Source: JAGWBJ01 sp964291465
GTDB lineage: Bacteria; Chloroflexota; Dehalococcoidia; Lucifugimonadales; JAGWBF01
Length of the DNA: 64,000 bases
NCBI GenBank assembly: GCA_964291465.2
Contig: OZ219934.1
Location: 1 to 64,000, forward strand
Direction of reading: 5' to 3'
The translations under genes were made by a program, and so were the position numbers. How positions within the stretch are numbered: the stretch's first letter is position 1; each line of letters opens with the position of its first letter. A model generated the notes under the pieces. It saw nothing but the letters and a program-made list of their open reading frames with translations. It was not told where the DNA came from and did no database searches. This document shows, piece by piece, positions 15,398 through 23,762 of the stretch.

Positions 15398-17857
15398 CTA
15401 GCCGCCTGTCTTTACCCACAACCGCTCCCCGTCGCTGACGAACTCCACGTCCCCGTGAAGGGCCGTCGAGTACACGCGCTCTTCGGGCAACAGTGCCACG
15501 AGCCTCCGGAGCACCTCCGGGTGGGGGTGGCCGTAGGGATTCTCGGCGCCGGCGGATATGACCGCCGCTCGCGGCGCGACAGCGGCGAGGAAGGCGGCGG
15601 TGCTCGACGAGCGGCTACCGTGGTGGGGGACCTTCAACACCGTGCTCCCCAGGTCTTGCCCGGAACGCAACAGGCGCCCTTCGGCGCCTGACTCGACGTC
15701 TCCCGTCAGAAGGAAGCTGACGCCTCCGTGGACCAGGCGGATGACTACGCTGGCGTCGTTCAGGTCAGGAGACATGCCCGGGTGCGGAAGTCCCTCCGGG
15801 TTCAATACCCGCAGGAAGGTGGACGGCCCCAGGGCGATGGTACGGCCCTGGAGGGCCATGACCCTTCGAGGGGCCTCCTCGTCCACGGCCCTCTCCCATT
15901 CCAGGTAGAGAGCATTGGTCGAGGCCACACCGGTGTCGGCGACCGCGTCGACGTCGTACCGCGCGAGGACCGCCGGAAGGCCGCCCAGGTGGTCCTCGTC
16001 AGGGTGAGTCAGGACCACCAGGTCCAGGTCACGGTCGCGGCCGGACAGGTGTCTCCCTAGGGCCCTGGTCGCGCCCTGCACGTGGGGTCCGCCGTCTATG
16101 AGCGCCTTGGCTCCTTCGGGTGAGACGACGAGTATGGCGTCGCCCTGTCCCACGTCGAGGAAATGAACGTGGAGCAGTCCGCCGCTCCCGCCCGCCGCCT
16201 CGTGCCACAGGACCCCGGCCAGGGCCGCCAGCCCGACGAACGCGCCAAGCATCCATGCGGATGGCAGCGCGTTCCGGCCTCCGGGAGTCCTCTTGTCCGA
16301 GCCGGCGGTCAGGCCCGCCAGCGACCTCAGCCGGCGCGCCGCCTCCCCCGGCGCTCCCATCCGCCACGCGAGCAGCGCCAGGGTCCCATAGTAGAGCCAC
16401 ACCAGGAGCCCGCTGAACGCAGGCACCGGGACGGTCCCTCCCGGCGGCAGGGAGGCCAAGTGCACCAGCTTGATGAGGTATTCCAAGGGGACCCATGCCA
16501 GCCAACCCAGCACCTGCCCCAGCTCGGGATGGACCGCTGCGCCGACGGTGGCGACCAGGGAAAGCACCAACAGTGGAGGCATGGCAGGGAGGGCCAACAC
16601 GGTGGCCGGGATTCCCAACGTCGGCACCTGATGAAAGTTGAAGGCGACCAGGGGCAGCGTGGCCAGAGTGGCGGCAAAGCTCACGGCGACGGCAGCCACG
16701 CACCAGCTGGCCGGACCGCGCCACCACGGTTCGGCGCCCGGAGCGTCCCTGGGGCCGGGTCCCAACCAGGGTGCGTACCATGTGAGCAGAAGGGCTATTC
16801 CGGCCATCGCGGTAAAGCTGAGCTGGAAGGACAGGTCCCTCAGCACCGATGGGTCCTTGCCGGCCATCACCGCGGCGGCGAGAGCCAGGGCGGGCAGAAT
16901 GGTCCTAGGCCTGCCGGCCAGAATGGCCAGCAGGTACACGCTTCCCATGATGGCGGCCCTCTCCACCGACGGGGACAGGCCGCTGAGGAGGGCGTAGCCC
17001 CACATGGCCGCCAGCGGCAGGACCAGGTACACCTGCCGCCTCCGGCCCAGCGCCCACGCCCCGGCGGCCGTCGACATCACCAGGACGGTCCCCACGTGAA
17101 GCCCGGAGATTGCCAGCAGGTGGGAGGTGCCCGTATGCCGGAACTCCTCGGCCATCTCCTCGGGTATCCTGTCCCTCAGCCCAAGGAGCAGCGCCTGGGC
17201 CAGGGAGGCCTGGGGCTCTGGAAGGGCCTCGTCCAGCTTCTGGGAGACCCGGCGCCGCGCCTCATACAGGAAGGCACGCGCGGGGTTGCCTCCGCCCTCC
17301 TCCAGCAGGACCACGCGGTCGGGGAAGGGCATGACGAACGCGATGCCCTGGGCCTCCAGGTATCTCCGGTAGTCGAAGTCTCCCAGGTCCGGGGGGGTCT
17401 CCAGCCTGCCCTCCACCTCCAGCAGGTCACCGTACCGGAAGTAGGGAGAGTCCCCCCTTGCCATCACCAGCTCGGTGGTGGGCCTCGCCCGCACCAACAC
17501 CCGGCCCTCATCCTCGGCCCATCCCAGGCCCAGGTCCATCTCCACGACCCTCAGGGTGAACCCCAGGGCCCGGCCCGAGGTCTCCGGGTCCGTGGCGACG
17601 TAGCCCCGCAGGGCCGCCACCTGGGGCTGGGGAACGTCCAGCCTCGCCGGGTCCCCGGCGGCCTCCACCCTGACCAGGCCCGCGACGAGGACGGCCCCCA
17701 GAAGGCCGGGCCACAGGGGCCGTCCCGCTACCCTGAGCAGGGCGACCAGGCAGGCGGCGGCCACGGCGAGGAGGACCGAGGGCCCCAGGCCCGCCTCCAG
17801 GTAGAGGCCGGCCAGGAGGCCCGCGGTCCAGGCGCCGGACAAGAGCACCAGGGTCAT
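15398..17857 (-). CDS. comEC: ComEC/Rec2 DNA-uptake channel protein
   Basis: A complete 819-residue ComEC. An N-terminal membrane/OB-like region (DUF4131, about 1-200) is followed by a polytopic competence domain (about 215-510, with the family's HLLAISGLHVG) and a C-terminal metallo-beta-lactamase domain (about 560-819; LDVGQGDAILV, LTHPDEDHLGG, VPHHGS). It forms the inner-membrane pore for single-stranded DNA in natural transformation, and the lactamase domain is thought to degrade the non-entering strand. GGAGG sits four bases upstream of the ATG. ComEA is not adjacent. All histidine/aspartate ligands of the HxDxDH-like site are retained, so the gene looks functional. Confidence 0.93.
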   Translation of the reverse strand: MTLVLLSGAWTAGLLAGLYLEAGLGPSVLLAVAAACLVALLRVAGRPLWPGLLGAVLVAGLVRVEAAGDPARLDVPQPQVAALRGYVATDPETSGRALGFTLRVVEMDLGLGWAEDEGRVLVRARPTTELVMARGDSPYFRYGDLLEVEGRLETPPDLGDFDYRRYLEAQGIAFVMPFPDRVVLLEEGGGNPARAFLYEARRRVSQKLDEALPEPQASLAQALLLGLRDRIPEEMAEEFRHTGTSHLLAISGLHVGTVLVMSTAAGAWALGRRRQVYLVLPLAAMWGYALLSGLSPSVERAAIMGSVYLLAILAGRPRTILPALALAAAVMAGKDPSVLRDLSFQLSFTAMAGIALLLTWYAPWLGPGPRDAPGAEPWWRGPASWCVAAVAVSFAATLATLPLVAFNFHQVPTLGIPATVLALPAMPPLLVLSLVATVGAAVHPELGQVLGWLAWVPLEYLIKLVHLASLPPGGTVPVPAFSGLLVWLYYGTLALLAWRMGAPGEAARRLRSLAGLTAGSDKRTPGGRNALPSAWMLGAFVGLAALAGVLWHEAAGGSGGLLHVHFLDVGQGDAILVVSPEGAKALIDGGPHVQGATRALGRHLSGRDRDLDLVVLTHPDEDHLGGLPAVLARYDVDAVADTGVASTNALYLEWERAVDEEAPRRVMALQGRTIALGPSTFLRVLNPEGLPHPGMSPDLNDASVVIRLVHGGVSFLLTGDVESGAEGRLLRSGQDLGSTVLKVPHHGSRSSSTAAFLAAVAPRAAVISAGAENPYGHPHPEVLRRLVALLPEERVYSTALHGDVEFVSDGERLWVKTGG

Positions 17858-17928
17858 GGGCCTCCTTCCTCTCCTGGAGCCGGCCCCCAGGAGCGGGGCC
17901 CCGGGAGCCGGCGGTGCAGGTCCCGACC

Positions 17929-17957
17929 TTGACGGCCCTGAGTCCGGGGCCTATATT
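17929..17957 (+). promoter_or_regulatory. sigma-70 promoter of the NHL-repeat gene
   Basis: TTGACG (17929-17934), a 17-bp spacer and TATATT (17952-17957), giving a leader of about 23 nt before the ATG at 17987. Confidence 0.78.
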
Positions 17958-17986
17958 GACCCAGAACCATCGGACAGGAGGGAGAC

Positions 17987-18877
17987 ATGGCGACGGTCGG
18001 CTCCGGCAAGTACACCTACGAGCTCGTCGAGGATTGGGCCAAGCTCCCCGACGGCTGGGCCCTGGGGCAGACGGGCATCGTCACCGACTCCCAGGACCGA
18101 GTATACCTCTTCAACCGCAGCGACCACCCGTTGGTGGTCCTGGACCGGGACGGCAATTTCCTGGCTTCCTGGGGAGAGGGAGAGCTGCCGAACGCCCACG
18201 GGATGTTCATCGACTCCGAGGAAAACCTGTACATGCCCGTCAAGAACTCCCACGTCGTCCTCAAGTACACGTCCGACGGCAGGCTGCTCATGACCCTCGG
18301 GACCTGGGACCAGCCCTCGGACACGGGTTGGTCGGGCAACTACCTGGACACGGTGCCACGAGCCGCCGGGCCCTTCAACCAGCCCGCCGACGTGGCCCTA
18401 GCCGCCAACGGCGACTTGTACATAGCCGACGGCTACGGCAACGCCCGGGTGCACCGCTTCTCCGCCGACGGCACGCTCCTCCATTCCTGGGGAGCGCCGG
18501 GGAAGAGCGGGGCAGGCGAGTTCCACATCCCCCACGGTGTCTGGGTCCACACCGACGGCCGGGTCTTCGTGGCCGACCGGGAGAACGACCGGGTCCAGAT
18601 ATTCGACCCGGACGGCAGGTATCTGGACCAGTGGACGGGCTTCCGGCGGCCCTGCGACTTCTACATCGACTCCGACGGGGCCGTCTACATCCCGGAGCTG
18701 GACGCCTTCATGAGCATCGTGGACATCCAGGGCAACGTCCTTGCCCGCTGGGACCCTCCCACCCCGGGCCCCGAGGGGACGGGCGGCCACGCGGTGTGGG
18801 TCGACTCCCACGGCGACCTGTACGTCAACCGCAACCTGGAGGGGCAACGGCTGTTCAAGTACCGGCGCTGCAGCTAG
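17987..18877 (+). CDS. NHL-repeat beta-propeller, peptidyl-hydroxyglycine lyase-like
   Basis: A 296-residue six-bladed NHL propeller. Blades repeat the pattern V(x)D(S/x)(x)D-R-V-Y-(L/V)-F (for example IVTDSQDRVYLFNR, VWVHTDGRVFVADREND, DLYIADGYGNARVHRF). The family is usually annotated as peptidyl-alpha-hydroxyglycine alpha-amidating lyase, but in bacteria the substrate is unproven. AGGAGG lies six bases upstream of the ATG and a consensus promoter precedes it. No signal peptide is present, so it is cytoplasmic. The MFS gene begins 63 bp downstream and the two may be cotranscribed. Confidence 0.85.
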   Translation: MATVGSGKYTYELVEDWAKLPDGWALGQTGIVTDSQDRVYLFNRSDHPLVVLDRDGNFLASWGEGELPNAHGMFIDSEENLYMPVKNSHVVLKYTSDGRLLMTLGTWDQPSDTGWSGNYLDTVPRAAGPFNQPADVALAANGDLYIADGYGNARVHRFSADGTLLHSWGAPGKSGAGEFHIPHGVWVHTDGRVFVADRENDRVQIFDPDGRYLDQWTGFRRPCDFYIDSDGAVYIPELDAFMSIVDIQGNVLARWDPPTPGPEGTGGHAVWVDSHGDLYVNRNLEGQRLFKYRRCS

Positions 18878-18940
18878 AGGCCGTATGCACGTGAGCCAAG
18901 CCGGTGTGCCCACCCTGCGGCGGGCGGGTGAAGAGTAGCC

Positions 18941-20185
18941 GTGGAGGAGCGCAAGCCGGGGCCCGTCGCGGTGGCCTCCTGGGTCTCCTACGACATCGCC
19001 AACACCGTCTTCTGGGTCGGTGTCGTGGGGCTCGCCTTCCCCCTGTGGCTGACCAACGACCGGGGCGGCGACGACGCCATGTTCGGCTATACCATGTCCG
19101 CCACCATGGCCGTGGTGCTGGTGGTCTCGCCCTTCTGCGGCTCCTACTCGGACCAGACGGGCAGGCGGATCCCCCTGCTCCTGACCACGACCCTGCTGTG
19201 CATCGCCGTGACCCTGCTCATAGACACCGGCGGCACCCTCCTGTCCCTGGGGCTGTTCGCCCTTGCCCTCTGCTCCATGGAGCTGGGGACGGTGTTCTAC
19301 AACTCCCTGCTCACCGAGGTGAGCACCCTCGCCAACCGGGGGTTCGTCGCCGGCATGGGGGTGGGCATCGGCTACCTGGGCTCCTTCCTGGCCGTGGGCA
19401 CAGCCCTGCTGGTATCCGACCGCTGGGGGTACGTGGCGGTATTTCGCATAGTCGCCGTACTGTTCCTCCTGTTCGCGCTGCCCATATTCCTGTTCCTGAG
19501 GGAACGGGCAGGGGACGTGCGCCCCGCCACCGTCCTCGAACGGGCCGGCGAGGCCTGGCGCCAGCTATCGTCGAACCTGCGGAGCATGGGCCGCTTCCCG
19601 GGGCTGCGCACGTACCTGCTCGCCCGGTTCCTGTTCGGCATCGGCATCAGCACGGCCACCGGATTCGCCGTCATCTACGCCTCGGACACCATCGGGTTGA
19701 CCGACCGGGAGATCCAGGTGGTCCTGGTCGCAGGCATCTCCGTGGCCATCCCCTGCGGCCTGCTCTGGGGCAGGCTGGTGGACAGGATTGGCGCGTCGAC
19801 GGTCCTCGTCTCCGGGCTAGTCGGGTGGGTGGCGCTGCTGCTCATCGCCCTGGCCATCCCCGTGCTCTCCTGGACCACCGACCTGTGGTGGGCGGTGGGC
19901 CTTCTCACGGGCCTGTCCGTCTCCTGCGTGTTCACCGCCGACCGGCCCATGATCATGAGCTTCTCTCCCCCCGAGTACGTGGGAGAGTTCTTCGGGCTTC
20001 ACGGGATGGTGGGAAAGCTGGCGCGGGTCGTCGGCTACTTCATGTGGGCCGCCATCTCGGTGACCCTGGGCTTCGGCCAGCCCGCCGCGGTCGTGAGCCT
20101 GGTGGTATGCCTGGTGTTGGCATGCCTGCTGCTCACGAGGCTGGCAACGCGCGCCCCGGCCCTGGCGGCCGGACCGGCGGAATGA
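18941..20185 (+). CDS. MFS transporter, Atg22/UMF1-like
   Basis: A 414-residue permease with twelve predicted membrane helices. The N-terminus VASWVSYDIANTVFW is the hallmark of the Atg22/UMF1-type major facilitator group, and SYSDQTGRR is the loop 2-3 motif. Members export amino acids or unidentified solutes. The start is a GTG with only a weak AAGAG upstream; no ATG is better placed. The next gene starts 27 bp downstream, so this MFS gene and the alpha/beta-barrel gene are probably one transcript from the 17929 promoter. Confidence 0.85.
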   Translation: MEERKPGPVAVASWVSYDIANTVFWVGVVGLAFPLWLTNDRGGDDAMFGYTMSATMAVVLVVSPFCGSYSDQTGRRIPLLLTTTLLCIAVTLLIDTGGTLLSLGLFALALCSMELGTVFYNSLLTEVSTLANRGFVAGMGVGIGYLGSFLAVGTALLVSDRWGYVAVFRIVAVLFLLFALPIFLFLRERAGDVRPATVLERAGEAWRQLSSNLRSMGRFPGLRTYLLARFLFGIGISTATGFAVIYASDTIGLTDREIQVVLVAGISVAIPCGLLWGRLVDRIGASTVLVSGLVGWVALLLIALAIPVLSWTTDLWWAVGLLTGLSVSCVFTADRPMIMSFSPPEYVGEFFGLHGMVGKLARVVGYFMWAAISVTLGFGQPAAVVSLVVCLVLACLLLTRLATRAPALAAGPAE

Positions 20186-20212
20186 GGCCGGCGGAATGAG
20201 GGAGGTGCTCCT

Positions 20213-20947
20213 ATGACGAACAGCGGGGAAAGCACCGGGCTCATGCTCATGGTGCAGGTCAACTGCGACCCGAGGCACTGGAGGGAGTTCAACACCTGGT
20301 ACAACAACCACCTGCCCAACTTCCTCCGCATGCCCGGATACCTGTGGGCCCAGCGGTACGTGGGCCTGGACGACCCGACTCGGTTCACGGCCCTGTACGG
20401 CATACGGGGCCACGACGACCTGGACTCCCTGTACCTGTGGGACGGCCCTGCGGTCCATCCCATCGTCAAGGGCGAGTACGCCGGATTCCTGGGCCTCCAG
20501 GGCATGTCCGACCGTCTGGCCAACGTCTACGAGCAGATCAGCGGCGCGCCCCTCAGGGACCCGCTGCTGACCTCGGACCGGCCCCTGAGCCTGGTGACCG
20601 CCGACGTGGACCCGGTCTACGAGGAGGAGTGGGACCGCTGGTACACCGAGTCCCACGTCCCCAACCTGCTGAAGGTCCCCGGCTACGTGACGGCCGGACG
20701 CTTTCGGGCCCTGGACCACCCCGCCGCGCGCGGGTTCAACTCCGGACCCAAGTACCTGGCCCTGTACGAGTGCGAGAGCGAGGACGCCATCGACCGGAAC
20801 CTGCGGCGGGGGGACAACATGCACCCCGAGGCCCGGGCCGAGCTGGACCGGTGGATAAGCTACGGCATCCCCAAGGTCAGCCGTTTCCGCTGGGGGTTCC
20901 ACCGGATGATCTCCAAGCACTACAAGTGGGAGAGCGATCAGCTATAG
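20213..20947 (+). CDS. Duplicated dimeric alpha/beta-barrel protein (unknown function)
   Basis: A 244-residue protein made of two copies of one ferredoxin-like module. The halves align as HWREFNTWYNNHLPNFLRMP then GY, and EEEWDRWYTESHVPNLLKVP then GY. The W-Y-x(2)-H-x-P-x-L-L-x-x-P-G-Y pattern is typical of EthD/DUF4286-like stress-responsive barrels, which often bind small hydrophobic or aromatic compounds. GGGAGG eight bases upstream fixes the ATG. It is the last gene before the compositionally different island. No enzymatic role can be assigned. Confidence 0.75.
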   Translation: MTNSGESTGLMLMVQVNCDPRHWREFNTWYNNHLPNFLRMPGYLWAQRYVGLDDPTRFTALYGIRGHDDLDSLYLWDGPAVHPIVKGEYAGFLGLQGMSDRLANVYEQISGAPLRDPLLTSDRPLSLVTADVDPVYEEEWDRWYTESHVPNLLKVPGYVTAGRFRALDHPAARGFNSGPKYLALYECESEDAIDRNLRRGDNMHPEARAELDRWISYGIPKVSRFRWGFHRMISKHYKWESDQL

Positions 20948-21109
20948 GAAACGAGCCTCCCGGCAGGCCTAGCATGGCAGACTAGCCTACCCTGTCAAGC
21001 ACATGCGCCCCCCGGAGGCGAATGGGCAGAAACAGGTTGCGGCGCTGGTGTGCGCCATGCCATACTAAATGCGGTCGAAGAAACAGTTGTGGGAGGGGAC
21101 GAAGGGCCG

Positions 21110-21523
21110 ATGCCAACGGACCAGTATAAGATTCGGGCCATTGATGAGTTCTTACACTCCGCAGAGTGCTATGGCAGCCCCTGTAGCGATAAGGCACTAG
21201 CGGCCTTTTTCGACGCGATCTACGCCACTCTTACGCAGGTGAATATTGGCGACAGCGCGTTTATCGGTGCCTTCCGTGTAGTGCTCAAACACCGGGTAAG
21301 GGGGTTGCCGCCCCCAGACGTGGAGCAGGCTTGGAGACTAAATGGATCGCTCCAACAAACTTGGGTCGCTGCCGGGCATCGGCGAGAGCAAGAAGAGGGA
21401 CGGCCCTTACCGGAGTGCAGCATGAGCCCACCATGCGAATTCCATCCATCACCCTCCTTTGGCCGAGAAGGCGGTTGGCGACGGCTCTCCCAGCTTTCAG
21501 ACTTCTACGGGCCGATGTCCTAA
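21110..21523 (+). CDS. Hypothetical protein in the island
   Basis: A 137-residue protein that I do not recognise. The first 90 residues (TDQYKIRAIDEFLHSAECYG onward) look like a compact helical domain with two cysteines; the last 45 are arginine/proline rich and may be non-structured. AAGGG lies five bases upstream of the ATG at 21110; an earlier ATG at 21050 in the same frame has no ribosome site. AT-richer codon use sets it apart from the flanking genes. It might be partly non-coding towards the 3' end. Confidence 0.42.
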   Translation: MPTDQYKIRAIDEFLHSAECYGSPCSDKALAAFFDAIYATLTQVNIGDSAFIGAFRVVLKHRVRGLPPPDVEQAWRLNGSLQQTWVAAGHRREQEEGRPLPECSMSPPCEFHPSPSFGREGGWRRLSQLSDFYGPMS

Positions 21524-21540
21524 TCGGGAGGGAATGCCAG

Positions 21541-21837
21541 ATGCCCAAGCACAAGATGCGCCAGGAACAGCGCCAAGAGATTGTGTTGGACGAAGGTACT
21601 GCACCGCATTGGACGGACAATTACAAGTTGGTCAAGGTTGGCAGCCACCCTGAGAGTGGGTTTGCGTATGCATTGAAGGAGGGGCAGACTGAGAAAGACC
21701 CCTATATCTGCCCAACCTGCGTAGAGCATGCTTCACCGTTGCAACCGATGCTAGGCGGGAGAGCCCTGCAATGCGCACGTTGCGAAACCATGATTCGTAT
21801 TGGCCCCCCAGCCCCCCGATTTCTACCAGTTGTTTAG
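21541..21837 (+). CDS. Small zinc-ribbon-like hypothetical protein
   Basis: A 98-residue protein with two CxxC pairs (CPTC and CARC, about 25 residues apart) typical of a zinc ribbon, after a polar N-terminus (MPKHKMRQEQRQEIVLDEG). GGAGGG eight bases upstream sets the ATG; the frame is open further upstream but without a ribosome site. Short zinc-ribbon proteins of this sort are frequent in mobile elements, where they may bind nucleic acid. No specific family is recognised. Confidence 0.6.
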   Translation: MPKHKMRQEQRQEIVLDEGTAPHWTDNYKLVKVGSHPESGFAYALKEGQTEKDPYICPTCVEHASPLQPMLGGRALQCARCETMIRIGPPAPRFLPVV

Positions 21838-21978
21838 TAGCTGCGACTAGCCGCTACATGGCTCGGTCTGGCGACTCCAGGGGGCTAGACTTGCAAGAGG
21901 CGACCTAGCGCAGACAGCGTCACGGCCCGCCTAGGCCCCCACAACCCGAGCCCCCCCAGGTCGGGGCGCTTTGATCCC

Positions 21979-22188
21979 TCACTCCTTGCGCTTCCCTATG
22001 CAATCCCTGACCAATACACTTCCCTTACTTGGGTCTAGTGTCACGCCGTCGACGGTGGCGAGGATCACGGGTCTAATGTCGAAGACATCCCTATCCAACA
22101 CCAGCATTGGCGTATGGATATATCGGCCAGACAGACATTGCACTGGGAATACGGAAATCGCGGGTACAGAGTCCCCATGTGGGCTCAT
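21979..22188 (-). CDS. Small hypothetical protein, coupled to the upstream membrane protein
   Basis: A 69-residue protein whose ATG overlaps the stop of the preceding gene (ATGA, 22185-22188), an arrangement that supports real translation. The sequence is mixed alpha/beta (MLVLDRDVFDIRPVILATVD) and ends in KRKE. No membrane helix, no recognised family. It is the third gene of a minus-strand group of three. Confidence 0.45.
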   Translation of the reverse strand: MSPHGDSVPAISVFPVQCLSGRYIHTPMLVLDRDVFDIRPVILATVDGVTLDPSKGSVLVRDCIGKRKE

Positions 22189-22385
22189 TGGCTGAACCGC
22201 TTCATCCAGTCACGTCTGAGTCCATCTTCCCGCCTCCTATCCAGCCATTGGTTCACGTTGAATGTAACCACTACCCTGATAGCGATAGCCATGATGGCCA
22301 GCGCCAGCATATAGACGAGTATTCGCCACCACGGGAGGAAGAGCTGCTCCAATATAGATTGCACCTCTTCTCCTCCTTGGGCCAA
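22185..22385 (-). CDS. Small single-pass membrane protein (hypothetical)
   Basis: A 66-residue protein with one strong hydrophobic helix (about residues 16-40, ILVYMLALAIMAIAIRVVV) followed by a basic cytoplasmic tail (LDRRREDGLRRDWMKRF). The stop codon overlaps the next start by four bases. Holin-like proteins and toxin components can look like this, but nothing specific identifies it. Confidence 0.5.
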   Translation of the reverse strand: MAQGGEEVQSILEQLFLPWWRILVYMLALAIMAIAIRVVVTFNVNQWLDRRREDGLRRDWMKRFSQ

Positions 22386-22443
22386 GGCTGATAACTAACC
22401 TAGGCAACGTACAACGAGTCCCTCGCCCGGACGGTTAGGGCAG

Positions 22444-22680
22444 CTATTCATCCAGCGTCTCCTCGCCGTCGTCCTCGCCATCCTCCTCCTGGCCGTCTTC
22501 GTCGACGCGCCTCGTGGCGGTACGCTCCACAGAGCCAAGGTTGGCGGCGAGAATCCCCGATGCTACCAGTGTCGGCACCACCCACACCATCTCGCCAGTA
22601 AGGTACGCGGCTGCGTAGGATGGCACCAGTACGATGGCGAGCTTCAGCAGTGTAGACCTAAGTTGCATGGGTGTTCCCAA
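22444..22680 (-). CDS. Small membrane protein with acidic tail (hypothetical)
   Basis: A 78-residue protein with two hydrophobic segments (about residues 10-27 and 29-47) and a strongly acidic C-terminal tail (VDEDGQEEDGEDDGEETLDE). An in-frame ATG four codons in is an alternative start. It is the first gene of the minus-strand group, 58 bp before the 66-residue membrane protein. A TAGAAT -10-like box lies upstream near 22740 with no good -35. Function unknown. Confidence 0.5.
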   Translation of the reverse strand: MGTPMQLRSTLLKLAIVLVPSYAAAYLTGEMVWVVPTLVASGILAANLGSVERTATRRVDEDGQEEDGEDDGEETLDE

Positions 22681-22997
22681 CGAGGCAGCAGGCTAGCAAA
22701 TGCAGGTATCCCTATGGTTCCTGTGTTGGGTGCATTCTACCACTGCGGCCGTGGTTTGACCCAAAATCGCCACAGCGTGCGTCCACGGGGTTGAGCCGGG
22801 CTGAGTACGGGTGGGCTCGGTGTCAACCCCTTACTTCACGCTACGCACCACCAGCCAAGTCCCTATACTGAACCCTGGCCACAGTGCCAACAGGGCCGGA
22901 ATCCCCGTCGCCCCCACCAGCCAGGCGAGTAGCTTTCCGAACAAACCGCCCCAAGCAGGCTAAACGAGGATGGGTGGTAGAAAAAGGGGAGCTCCGA

Positions 22998-23414
22998 ATG
23001 GAACTTACCAGCGTCGTCCTCGGTCTCAGTCCTACCATCGTCGCCCTGGTAGATAGGTACTGGAGCTGAATCATCAAGCGAATCCCCCGGCTGCGGCGCA
23101 GCCGTGCCGCGCCATCACCACGGCCGTACCAGACGGAATACGCCCGACTACTCCAGGAGGAACGGGCGTATCAAGCAGAGATGAGGGGGTCGTTTCACTA
23201 TGTCGTGGGATGGTACCCTCCCACACCGGCGTGCGGGTGGAATGGCGGATGGTGGGATGGCATATCCATCCCAGGCTCCGACCTGTACGGGACACGCGAC
23301 AGGGCCGACCTGCTTCAGATGAAGCGGGAGCAGGACGCGCTAGAGGCCGTAGGCGGGCAGTATTCTGGGCGGAAGCCGTGTGCATGGTGCCTTGCCACGC
23401 TGAGCGGCACTTAG
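22998..23414 (+). pseudogene. Possible stop-interrupted small gene
   Basis: One reading frame runs from an ATG at 22998, with GGGGAG upstream, through 23 codons ending VALVDRYWS, meets a TGA at 23067-23069, then continues open for 114 codons to a TAG. The second part (SRAAPSPRPYQTEYARLLQE onward, ending KPCAWCLATLSGT) has protein-like composition but no start codon of its own before the ATG at 23181. The simplest reading is a nonsense mutation (for example CGA to TGA). Alternatively the 77-residue protein from 23181 is expressed alone. No recognised family. Confidence 0.4.
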
Positions 23415-23450
23415 ACCTGCAAGGGAGAAGGGGGGTCCCTGAGTAACATC

Positions 23451-23699
23451 ATGACAGAGGAAACGAAAGAACCTAGGCACGTCAACGTCGACGCCGCTCC
23501 CATTGGTTGGGGGATACGAGTGTCCGTAGGGAACATTGAGGTCATCCCGGCGGACGCCGTGAGGGTCGAAGCTTCGTCAACGCCCAGGTACTTGCGTCTA
23601 CGCACGAGTGACTTTCAATGCTATAGTCACGTCAGCCTCCGAGTGAATGGGGAATGGTACGACATCACCGTAGACCAGTTGCCAGACGAGACTACGTAA
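23451..23699 (+). CDS. Hypothetical small beta-rich protein
   Basis: An 82-residue protein (MTEETKEPRHVNVDAAPIGW at the start) with alternating hydrophobic strands (IRVSVGNIEVIPADAVRVEA, YLRLRTSDF, HVSLRVNGEWYDITVD). It looks like a single compact beta domain. The upstream AAGGGAGAAGGGG is too distant to be a good ribosome site. It is the last gene of the AT-richer island. No family is recognised. Confidence 0.5.
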   Translation: MTEETKEPRHVNVDAAPIGWGIRVSVGNIEVIPADAVRVEASSTPRYLRLRTSDFQCYSHVSLRVNGEWYDITVDQLPDETT

Positions 23700-23749
23700 C
23701 CGGCCTTGAACCGAAAACCCTAAACAAGTGGGAGCCTGGGGCGGCGTAG

Positions 23750-23755
23750 TATAAT
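23750..23755 (+). promoter_or_regulatory. -10 box for a leaderless STAND NTPase transcript
   Basis: A perfect TATAAT ends seven bases before the ATG at 23763, so transcription should begin at or within a base or two of the start codon. No good -35 is seen 17 bp upstream. No ribosome site precedes the ATG, consistent with leaderless translation. Confidence 0.5.
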
Positions 23756-23762
23756 ACGGGCC

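Larger units (their letters stand above)
20948..23762. other. Low-GC island of very small genes
   Basis: Between two high-GC blocks, this 2.8-kb stretch is visibly richer in A and T, with codon use unlike the flanks (frequent AAG ATT, GAT, TTA, TAT). It carries only short frames: three minus-strand genes with an ATGA overlap, three plus-strand hypothetical genes and one apparently stop-interrupted frame. No integrase, transposase or tRNA edge is visible. It may be a decayed mobile or prophage remnant; this is inference. Confidence 0.55.

Noticed and set aside
22998..23414. UGA at 23067 as selenocysteine
   Set aside because: No selenocysteine insertion-like stem-loop right after it, no redox motif around it, and no SelB/SelA genes in the window.
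22841..23446. Other small frames in the island, including minus-strand 22841-23077 and 23074-23385
   Set aside because: They overlap a better-supported frame and lack ribosome sites or protein-like composition.
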